A stretch of 64,000 nt of DNA from the NCBI RefSeq assembly GCF_018070575.1, contig NZ_JAGPXN010000016.1:86105-150104 (forward strand), in the 5' to 3' direction. The position numbers and the translations under genes were made by a program. Under the pieces are notes generated by a model, which made no database searches, had not been told where the DNA came from, and worked only from the letters and a program-made list of their open reading frames with translations. Each line of letters starts with the position of its first letter. Positions within the stretch are counted from its first letter, which is position 1. The DNA comes from Micromonospora sp. C31 (GTDB lineage Bacteria; Actinomycetota; Actinomycetes; Mycobacteriales; Micromonosporaceae). Of this stretch, positions 7,509 through 15,385 are shown piece after piece.

Positions 7509-8084
7509 ATGACCGCTCCCGGACCGGCGACCCCGCCGCCGTACCCTCCGCAGCCCGGCCAGCAGGGGGCGCAGCCGCCCGTCCTGCCCGGCCCACCGGC
7601 GGATCCGGGCGTGCCCGCCCCACCGGCCGGGCCGGGGGTCTCCCCGCCCTTCGCGGCGCCGCCCACCGAGGGGCGCAACACCCGGCTCTGGCTCGGGCTG
7701 GGTGCCGGGGCGCTCGCCGTGCTGCTCTGCTGCGGCGGTGGCGGGGCGGCCGTGGTGGGTCTGGTCGTCACCGGGGTGCAGGCCGTGCGCGAGCAGGGGC
7801 GCACCGTCTCCACCGACTACTACCAGGCGCTCGTCGAGCGCAAGTACGGCGCGGCGTACGACCAGCTCTGCGACGACGCGCAGCGGCGCGAGTCACGCCG
7901 GGAGTTCGAGCGCCGGGTCTCCGCCGAGCCGCGGATCGCGACCTTCCGGGTGGGCGACGTGGACGCCGTCTCCCTCACCGTGCCGGTCGACGTGACCTAC
8001 ACGGGTGGCCGGCAGGACCGGCAGGAGGTCACCCTCGCGCAGGACCAGCAGACCGGCGGCATGGAGGTGTGCGGGGTGAGCTGA
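7509..8084 (+). CDS. Proline-rich membrane-anchored protein of unknown function
   Basis: A 191-aa protein with a proline/glycine-rich cytoplasmic N-terminus (residues 1-55). One membrane helix follows (about 58-85, containing LLCCGGGGAAVVGLVV). The extracytoplasmic domain of about 100 residues includes the helix TDYYQALVERKYGAAYDQLC and a beta-rich end. This layout (Pro-rich tail, helix, small NTF2- or DUF4878-like domain) is common among actinobacterial cell-envelope proteins of unknown role. Two Cys in the exposed domain (CDD and CGVS) could pair. The start is supported by the leaderless promoter signature. Confidence 0.75.
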   Translation: MTAPGPATPPPYPPQPGQQGAQPPVLPGPPADPGVPAPPAGPGVSPPFAAPPTEGRNTRLWLGLGAGALAVLLCCGGGGAAVVGLVVTGVQAVREQGRTVSTDYYQALVERKYGAAYDQLCDDAQRRESRREFERRVSAEPRIATFRVGDVDAVSLTVPVDVTYTGGRQDRQEVTLAQDQQTGGMEVCGVS

Positions 8085-8199
8085 CCCGCCCCCGGTATTC
8101 TGCTGGGCCCGGGACGGCACGGGTCGTACCGTTGTCCCGAACTGTTCCTTCCGTTCCCCACCGCGTCCCCGCCGACCGCCAGTCGGCGTAGGAGGAAAC

Positions 8200-9579
<1,380 letters not shown>

Positions 9580-9582
9580 GGT

Positions 9583-9637
9583 GTAAGGAAGGGCCCCTTC
9601 CTAACGTTTTCGGTATAGGAAGGGGCCCTTCCTAACA
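9583..9637. repeat. GGGCCC palindromic repeat element, copy A
   Basis: Two palindromes of about 22 nt, each AAGGAAGGGCCCCTTCCT-like, are separated by about 10 nt and bounded by TAAC/ACAC-type ends. Similar pairs occur at 10741-10799 and 54434-54488. It could fold as two tandem hairpins and may also terminate glyS transcription. Confidence 0.85.
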
Positions 9638-9658
9638 CTTCTGGAAGGCTCACCCGCT

Positions 9659-10636
9659 TTAACCCGGCACCTCGACGGGCTCGACGCGGACCCGGCTCGC
9701 GGCGCCGACGCCGCGCCTGGACTCGTACGCGTCCTCCACCGTGCGGCGGATCCGGCCCGGGTCGCGGCGGATCTGCGCCGGGGTGAAGTGCAGGATCAGG
9801 ATGCCGTGTCGGCTCAGTTCGTTGTGCCGGTCGAGCGTCCGCGCCCAGTCACCAGGACTGAAGTGGTATTCCTGCGAGTCGACCTCGAGCGCCACCGCCG
9901 CGTCGGCGAGGTAACCGTCGGGCGTCGGCAGCGATCCGCCGTCGCCTGCGACCAGCCGGGGATTCCACCGAATCTCCGGCAACAGCCGGCTGCCGGCCAG
10001 GCACTCCCGCAACTCCGCCTCCGGCGCCGACCGGGTGCCCTGTACCACCTCGGAGAAGGCCTTCCTGACCAGCGCCGTCCGGCTTCGCCGGGCCCGGCGG
10101 ATCTCCTCGTCCAGCCGGGCCAGGTCAGTGAACCCGCGCTGCACGGACTCGGCGACGATCGCGCGTACCGGACGCAGGTGGTGCAGGTCCCGCGCCGCGT
10201 CCACCACGGCCCGTGCCGGCGAGCAGACCGGATAGATCGACGTTCGCCGGGCCCTGGCATCCAGGGCCAGGGACCGTGCGACCCGGGCGAATCCCGCCGA
10301 GGTTCGCCGCGCCTGGTGCGGCACGATCAGGTGTACGTCGTCGGTGCGTGGGCTCTGCCGGAACCCGTACCAGATGAGCGCGGCCAGCCCGGTGAGCTGA
10401 GCCTCCGGTCCGGCGTACAGCGCAGCGGCGATCCGCCGCTGTTCCTCGGTCAGGGTGCCGGTGACCAGGGAGTACGTGCCCGGCAGCACGCGCTGCCACA
10501 GGCCGCGCCGGGTCTGGCGGTACAGGTACATGTCGTCGAAGCTGGCGGCCAGTAGTTGGGCCCGGGTGACGATCTGCTGCTGTCGCTCCGCCGCATCGGC
10601 GAGTTCGGGTGGATGCTCACGCATGAGGGGCAGCAT
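9659..10636 (-). CDS. AbiEi/DUF559-type protein with endonuclease-like C-terminal domain
   Basis: A 325-aa protein with two parts. The first (residues 1-110) contains RAQLLAASFDD, RRGLWQRVLPGTYSL and LTGLAALIWYG, the winged-helix layout of AbiEi-type antitoxin-like proteins. The C-terminal part (220-325) contains LRECLAGSRLLPEIRWN and VALEVDSQEYHFSPGDWARTLDRHNELSRHGI. This fits the DUF559 / Vsr-like PD-(D/E)xK nuclease fold, with E-V-D as likely acidic residues. No cognate toxin gene is adjacent. The start is uncertain (10636 or 10624; neither has a clear ribosome-binding site). The gene is bracketed by two palindromic repeat elements. Confidence 0.75.
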   Translation of the reverse strand: MLPLMREHPPELADAAERQQQIVTRAQLLAASFDDMYLYRQTRRGLWQRVLPGTYSLVTGTLTEEQRRIAAALYAGPEAQLTGLAALIWYGFRQSPRTDDVHLIVPHQARRTSAGFARVARSLALDARARRTSIYPVCSPARAVVDAARDLHHLRPVRAIVAESVQRGFTDLARLDEEIRRARRSRTALVRKAFSEVVQGTRSAPEAELRECLAGSRLLPEIRWNPRLVAGDGGSLPTPDGYLADAAVALEVDSQEYHFSPGDWARTLDRHNELSRHGILILHFTPAQIRRDPGRIRRTVEDAYESRRGVGAASRVRVEPVEVPG

Positions 10637-10740
10637 GGGCGCGGGGCCGCCACTGTGTCCGGGCCGACCGGTGGCGCCTGTGGACGACGCCACCCGCTGT
10701 GGAGACCGCCCCGGTGCTGCGCCGACTGTGATATGCGCCG

Positions 10741-10799
10741 TGTTAGGAGGGGGCCCTGCCTCTGCACGAGGCGTTAGGAGGGGGCCCTTCCTTACACTT
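10741..10799. repeat. GGGCCC palindromic repeat element, copy B
   Basis: Two GTTAGGAGGGGGCCCT-type palindromes separated by a 10-12 nt spacer. It is the same architecture as copies A and C, but with more mismatches in the first palindrome. Its last bases contain the TACACT that serves as -10 box for dusB. Confidence 0.8.
10793..10798 (+). promoter_or_regulatory. -10 box of leaderless dusB promoter, inside repeat B
   Basis: TACACT lies 6 nt before the GTG at 10805 and is formed by the terminal CCTTACACT of the palindromic repeat. Confidence 0.5.
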
Positions 10800-10804
10800 G
10801 GCGG

Positions 10805-11977
10805 GTGACCGTTGCGACCGGACCAGCACGCCGCCCGCTGACCATCGGGCGGCACGAGGTGTGGCCCCCGGTGGTGCTCGCGCCGATGGCCGGCATCACC
10901 AACGTCGGCTTCCGGCAGCTCTGCCGGGAGCAGGGCGGCGGCATCTACGTCTGCGAGATGATCACCACCGTCGCCCTGGTCGAGCGGAACCCGAAGACGC
11001 TGCGCATGATCGCCTTCGGCGACGACGAGCGGCCCCGCAGCCTCCAGCTCTACGGCACCGATCCCGAGATCACCGCCGCCGCCGTGCGGATCGTGGTGGA
11101 GAAGGACCTCGCCGACCACATCGACCTGAACTTCGGCTGCCCGGTGCCCAAGGTCACCCGCCGGGGCGGCGGCTCGGCGTTGCCGTGGCGGCGCCGGCTC
11201 TTCGCGCGGCTGGTCAGGGCCGCGGTGGACGCCGCCTCGCCCGCAGGCGTGCCGGTCACGGTCAAGATGCGCAAGGGCATCGACGACGACCACCTGACGT
11301 ACGTCGAGGCGGGCCTCGCCGCGCAGGACGCGGGCGTGGCGGCGGTCGCCCTGCACGGGCGTACGGCCGCGCAGCGCTACTCCGGCACCGCCGACTGGGA
11401 CGCCATCGCCACGCTCAAGCAGGCCCTCGACGTGCCGGTGCTCGGCAACGGCGACATTTGGGAGGCCGACGACGCGCTGCGGATGGTGGCGCACACCGGC
11501 GTCGACGGGGTGGTCGTCGGTCGGGGCTGCCTGGGCCGCCCGTGGCTCTTCGCCGACCTGGAGGCTGCGTTCGACGGCCGGCCGGAGCGCCGGCTACCCG
11601 CCCTCGGCGAGGTGGCGCGCACCATGCGCCGCCACGCGGAACTGCTGGTCGACCAGTTCACCGCCGGCTCGCGTACGCCCGCCCGGGGCGAGCGGGACGG
11701 CTGCACCGACTTCCGCAAGCACGTGGCCTGGTACCTGAAGGGTTTCCCCGTCGGCAGCGAGCTGCGTCGCGAGCTGGCCATGATCGAGAGTCTGGCCCAG
11801 CTCGACGACCTGCTCGGCAAGCTGGACCCGACCGAGCCCTTTCCGGTGGCCACGCTGGGCCAGCCGCGCGGCCGCACCAACTCGCCCGGCAAGGTGTTCC
11901 TCCCGGAGGGCTGGCTGGCCAGCCGCGACGACGACACCGTCCCCGAGGGCGCGGAACTGGCCGACTCGGGCGGCTGA
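10805..11977 (+). CDS. dusB: tRNA-dihydrouridine synthase (DusB-like)
   Basis: FMN-dependent reduction of specific uridines in the tRNA D-loop to dihydrouridine. The 390-aa protein starts LAPMAGITNVGFRQLC (FMN phosphate-binding barrel strand). It contains the catalytic Cys in LNFGCPVPK (C112), VTVKMRKGI, LHGRTAAQRYSG and NGDIWEADDALRM near the expected positions. The C-terminal helical domain (about 255-375) includes the tRNA-binding region with FRKHVAWYLKGFPVGSELR. Leaderless expression is likely. It is followed by a strong terminator hairpin. Confidence 0.93.
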   Translation: MTVATGPARRPLTIGRHEVWPPVVLAPMAGITNVGFRQLCREQGGGIYVCEMITTVALVERNPKTLRMIAFGDDERPRSLQLYGTDPEITAAAVRIVVEKDLADHIDLNFGCPVPKVTRRGGGSALPWRRRLFARLVRAAVDAASPAGVPVTVKMRKGIDDDHLTYVEAGLAAQDAGVAAVALHGRTAAQRYSGTADWDAIATLKQALDVPVLGNGDIWEADDALRMVAHTGVDGVVVGRGCLGRPWLFADLEAAFDGRPERRLPALGEVARTMRRHAELLVDQFTAGSRTPARGERDGCTDFRKHVAWYLKGFPVGSELRRELAMIESLAQLDDLLGKLDPTEPFPVATLGQPRGRTNSPGKVFLPEGWLASRDDDTVPEGAELADSGG

Positions 11978-12025
11978 GCCGACCACCCGCCCCGGCCCGA
12001 CGGCGGACAGCCGTGGACGTGACGA

Positions 12026-12057
12026 AAGGGCCGGTCCCCGTGTCGGGGCCGGCCCTT
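12026..12057. terminator. Bidirectional terminator hairpin between dusB and the C39-like peptidase
   Basis: Arms AAGGGCCGGTCCCCG and CGGGGCCGGCCCTT pair with one bulged base around a 3-nt loop, between convergent genes. There is no U tract, as is usual in this group. Confidence 0.8.
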
Positions 12058-12096
12058 GTCGTCGTTCCTGTCGTGGTGCGTGTGGTCGCGGTGGGG

Positions 12097-12747
12097 TCAG
12101 GCGGTGTAGCCGCGGGTGGCGGTCCAGTCGGCGAGGTTGTCGATGCTCATGCGGTAGGTGGCCTGGTCGGGGTCGGCGGAGTCGGCGATGGTGACGGTGT
12201 TGCCGTTGTCGCGGTAGCCGACGACGCTGATGTAGTGGCCGCCTTCGAAGGAGTGGGTGGTGCCGTCGGTGTCGGTGGCGGTGCCGGCGATGTTGGCGAC
12301 CACGGCGTGGCCTTCGTCGATGGCGGTGACGATGTCGGCGCGCAGCTTGTCGGTCTGGGTGTCGTCGGCGGCGGGGTCGCGGATCTCGACGGACTGGTAG
12401 GCGTCGCGGCCGGTTTCCTTGTTGAGCACGGGGGTGATGTCGTTGATGGAGTTGGTGCCGGCTTCGGTGGTGCCCATGAGCTTGGCCATGGCGTCGACGT
12501 CGATGTTCTTGCCCTGGACGCTGAGGGCGTTGCGGGCGGCGGCGGGGCCGCAGTAGTAGAAGTTGGGCTGGGCTTCGTAGCGCACGCCGAGCTCACGCTC
12601 GCCGCCCTTGCGGTCCTGAGCGACCGTGACGGCCGGGCTCTGGGTGGGGGAGGCGACGGCGGCCGTGACGGGGCCGGCGATGGCGCCGCCGGTGAAGGCG
12701 AGCCCGGCAGCGGTCAGGGCGGTCCTACGGATCAGATCGGTACGCAT
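12097..12747 (-). CDS. Secreted C39-like papain-fold peptidase
   Basis: A 216-aa exported protein with a basic N-terminus, a hydrophobic segment (residues 9-32) and a likely signal cleavage after the AVASPT region. The mature part has the catalytic triad layout of the Peptidase_C39_2 family: Cys66 in YYCGPAAARNAL, His171 in GGHYISVVGY and Asp189 in TIADSADP. It probably cleaves peptides outside the cell. The propeptide-processing role typical of C39 transporter domains is not implied, because no ABC region is present. ATG 12747 is supported by AAAGGTG about 9 nt upstream. The long upstream frame is a shadow of the GH20 gene. Confidence 0.85.
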   Translation of the reverse strand: MRTDLIRRTALTAAGLAFTGGAIAGPVTAAVASPTQSPAVTVAQDRKGGERELGVRYEAQPNFYYCGPAAARNALSVQGKNIDVDAMAKLMGTTEAGTNSINDITPVLNKETGRDAYQSVEIRDPAADDTQTDKLRADIVTAIDEGHAVVANIAGTATDTDGTTHSFEGGHYISVVGYRDNGNTVTIADSADPDQATYRMSIDNLADWTATRGYTA

Positions 12748-13127
12748 GTTGGGGGCACCTTTCGATCGGGGGACACGCGGACACTCACCGGGGGATGCGG
12801 TGTGCCGCGCAGGGGGAGTCGGAACGGACCACTCCGGCGGCGGGGGCCTGCTCGGGCGTCCGGGGGATCTCAACGACCCGACCCGGCCATCGATTCCGCC
12901 GGCCGGCGGGCCACCGTGGCGCGGGGGGAGCGCGGTGGGTATGCCACGTTCAACGACCCGGGCCCGCCCACGATTCCGCCGCCCGCGTGGCACCGACCAC
13001 GGGACGGTCGCGACATCCGGGTGCGGACCGGACACCGTGAACCGGACAACCGCGTCGTCACGTCGCAACGAGGGTTGCGCGTGGGCGGCGTGGGCGGCGT
13101 GGGCGGCGTGGGCGCGTGGGCGGCGTG
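12748..13127. other. Intergenic region with short direct repeats
   Basis: The 380 bp upstream of the C39-like gene contain no credible gene. Two 30-bp imperfect direct repeats (starting CAACGACCCG, ending GATTCCGCCG) lie exactly 80 bp apart at 12871 and 12951. A 9-nt GGGCGGCGT microrepeat runs from 13081 into the end of the next gene. Confidence 0.5.
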
Positions 13128-15068
13128 TCAGGCGGACGGGGCGGGCGTGGTGGCCTCCCCGGGACCGGGGCGGACGCCGGTCGCCTCGTGCGATCCGGCG
13201 GGTGCCGGGGGGCCGGGCTGGGTGGGGATCGCCGTCGGTGGCCCGGCGGGTGTCGGCCGCTCCGGCTGGGTGGGGATCGCCGTCGGTGGCCCGGCGGGTG
13301 TCGGCCGCTCCGGCTGGGTGGGGATCGCCGTCTTCGGCGCGGTGGGCTGCCGGTCGGCGGGCCAGGGGATCTCCGGCGAGCGGTGGAAGGCGATGCCGGC
13401 GGTGGCCCAGCGCGGGCCGTGTCCGGCCAGCCGGTCGCGGAACCCGGCCCAGTCGTGCGTCGCGCGGGGTGACCAGCCCAGCTCGGCGATCGCGGGCAGG
13501 CGCGGGAAGAGCATGAACTCGACCTCCGCCCGCGAGGTGACCGACTCGGTCCAAAGCGGCGCCTCCACCCCGAGTACCGCGTCGGCCGGCACGCCGGCCA
13601 CGTGGGCGCCGGGATCCCAGTCGTACGACCGCCGCACGTCGATCAGGCCCGCCCAGTCGTGCCCGATCGGGGTGTCCGGGGCGTACTTCATGTCGAGGTA
13701 GGCGTGGTTGCCGGGAGAGAGGACGAGCCGCGCCCCCCGGTGGACGGCGTCGGCGGTGACCGGGTCCGCGCCGTCGGTGCCCCACCACTGGAGCACACGG
13801 CCCTCGGCGTGGGCCACGGGCGCGATCTGGTGCCAACCCAGCACCCTCCTGCCGGCCGCGGCGACGATGCGCTGTGCCCGCTCGATGAAGGCGGCGTACG
13901 CGTCGGGGCGCACCTTGAACGCCTCGTCGCCCCCGATGTGCAGCCACGGCCCGGGGGTGAGCGCCGCGAGCTCGCCCAGCACGTCGGCGACGAACTCGTA
14001 CGTCCGCTCGCTCGTGGGGTCGACGTAGCTGAAGCCGACCTCGGTGCCGGTGTACGGCGGTGGCGCGACGCCGTCCGGGGCCAGCTCGCCGTACGCGGTC
14101 AGCGCCGCGTGGGTGTGCCCCGGCAGGTCGATCTCCGGCACCACGGTGACGTGCCGCTCGGCGGCGTAGGCCACGATCCGCCGGTAGTCGTCGCGGCTGT
14201 AGTGCCCGCCCGGGCCGCCGCCCACCTCGCTCGCCCCGCCGACCTCGGCGAGCCGGGGCCAGGAGTCGACGGCGATCCGCCAGCCCTGGTCGTCGGTGAG
14301 GTGCAGGTGCAGGTGGTTGAGCTTGTAGCGGGCCAGGTGGTCGATCACCCGCAGTACGTCCGGTACGCCGAAGAAGTGTCGGGCCACGTCGAGCATCGCC
14401 CCCCGGTACGGGAAGCGGGGCCGGTCGGTGATCGAGCCCCCGGGCAGCGCCCAGCGTTCGGCGACGGGCGTCGCGCTCTCGATGGCGGCGGGCAGGAGTT
14501 GCCGCACCGTCTGTACCCCGAAGAAGAGCCCGGCCCGGGTGGCGGCCTCGATCCGTACCCTGTCGGCGGCCACGTCGAGCCGGTAGCCCTCGGGGCCGAG
14601 GTCGTCGGAGTCGACCAGCGCCAGCGTGATGTCGCCGGCCGGCTCGGCCCGGGTGTCGCCGGTCACCGGCAGCGGATGGCCGGTGGCCGGCCGGAGCAGG
14701 GCGGCGAGCTGCCCGGCGACGGCGTGGGCGTCGCCGGGGCCCGCCCGGACCACCGTGTCGGAGGTGAGTACGAAGTCGGCGCCCGCGACCGGCGCGACCC
14801 GCTCGGGGGCTGGCACGACGTCGCCCAGCCGCATGCGGGCGGCCGGAGCGGGCGGGTCGCCGGCAGTCCGGGCCGGCGGGGCGGGCACGTCGTCGCCGAG
14901 TTCGGCGGGCGGGGCGAGGGCGTCCTCGGCGGCCCGGGTCGCCGCCCGGGCCAGCTCGGTGGCGGCCGGTTCGCGGACCGGTAGGTCGGGGTACCCGGCC
15001 GACCGCTCGCCCGTCGCGGCGCTGGACGGGTCGAGCGGCTCCGGGGCGGCGGTGGGAACGGGTGGCAC
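13128..15068 (-). CDS. Beta-N-acetylhexosaminidase, glycoside hydrolase family 20
   Basis: Hydrolyses terminal beta-linked GlcNAc/GalNAc, for example from chitooligosaccharides. The 646-aa protein has an N-terminal GH20b-like domain (about 85-215) and then the barrel. Visible elements are PYRGAMLDVARHFF, HLHLTDDQGWRI, the catalytic pair in HIGGDE (D381, E382) and WWGTDG. GTG 15068 has GGAGAG 8 nt upstream. No convincing signal peptide is visible, so the enzyme may be cytoplasmic and act on imported sugars. The C-terminal 60 residues are a Pro/Thr-rich tail with three near-identical 16-residue repeats. Confidence 0.92.
   Translation of the reverse strand: MPPVPTAAPEPLDPSSAATGERSAGYPDLPVREPAATELARAATRAAEDALAPPAELGDDVPAPPARTAGDPPAPAARMRLGDVVPAPERVAPVAGADFVLTSDTVVRAGPGDAHAVAGQLAALLRPATGHPLPVTGDTRAEPAGDITLALVDSDDLGPEGYRLDVAADRVRIEAATRAGLFFGVQTVRQLLPAAIESATPVAERWALPGGSITDRPRFPYRGAMLDVARHFFGVPDVLRVIDHLARYKLNHLHLHLTDDQGWRIAVDSWPRLAEVGGASEVGGGPGGHYSRDDYRRIVAYAAERHVTVVPEIDLPGHTHAALTAYGELAPDGVAPPPYTGTEVGFSYVDPTSERTYEFVADVLGELAALTPGPWLHIGGDEAFKVRPDAYAAFIERAQRIVAAAGRRVLGWHQIAPVAHAEGRVLQWWGTDGADPVTADAVHRGARLVLSPGNHAYLDMKYAPDTPIGHDWAGLIDVRRSYDWDPGAHVAGVPADAVLGVEAPLWTESVTSRAEVEFMLFPRLPAIAELGWSPRATHDWAGFRDRLAGHGPRWATAGIAFHRSPEIPWPADRQPTAPKTAIPTQPERPTPAGPPTAIPTQPERPTPAGPPTAIPTQPGPPAPAGSHEATGVRPGPGEATTPAPSA
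13216..13332. repeat. 48-bp in-frame tandem repeat in the GH20 gene tail
   Basis: Copies start at 13216, 13264 and 13312 (the third partial), nearly identical, each encoding a 16-residue TAIPTQPERPTPAGP-type unit. The exact 48-bp period keeps the frame, which suggests recent slippage expansion. Confidence 0.85.
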
Positions 15069-15385
15069 GGTGTCGGCTCTCCAGGGGTGTATTTGCGTCG
15101 GTTATGGCAAAGGTGAAGTTCACCGAATGCCTGCGGCCAAGACTACGAGGCGAAGCGGGAAATGCGTGATCGTGCGCGTGGAAGCGTTCCCAGATACCGG
15201 CACGAACGCGGATGGTCGTGATGGTTGTGCCGATTGTCACCGAACGGTCCCGAGCCACCCGAAGTTCGCTTAGCCTTCGCCCACCGGCCGGCTCGGTACC
15301 GGGGATTGCCGGTGGTCCGTCCCGGGGTAATGGGAGCAACTGAACCTTCGTTAAGTGTCGGACCGGCGCGCGTGGGAGGGCTCTG
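15069..15385. promoter_or_regulatory. Divergent promoter region between GH20 gene and ppdK
   Basis: 317 bp without a gene, presumably carrying both promoters. At 15179-15192 a palindrome TGGAAGCGTTCCCA (centre CG) has the form of LacI-family operators, such as CebR-type boxes, and could control the hexosaminidase gene. GGAGGG 5 nt before 15386 is the ppdK ribosome-binding site. Confidence 0.5.
15179..15192. promoter_or_regulatory. LacI-type operator-like palindrome
   Basis: Imperfect 14-bp dyad (TGGAAGCG/CGTTCCCA) about 110 bp upstream of the GH20 start. No LacI gene lies nearby, so the regulator would be encoded elsewhere. Confidence 0.4.

Noticed and set aside
9583..10799. Composite transposon around the DUF559 gene
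   Set aside because: The flanking repeats are short double palindromes with no transposase and no evident target duplication. A cassette is possible, but a transposon is not supported.
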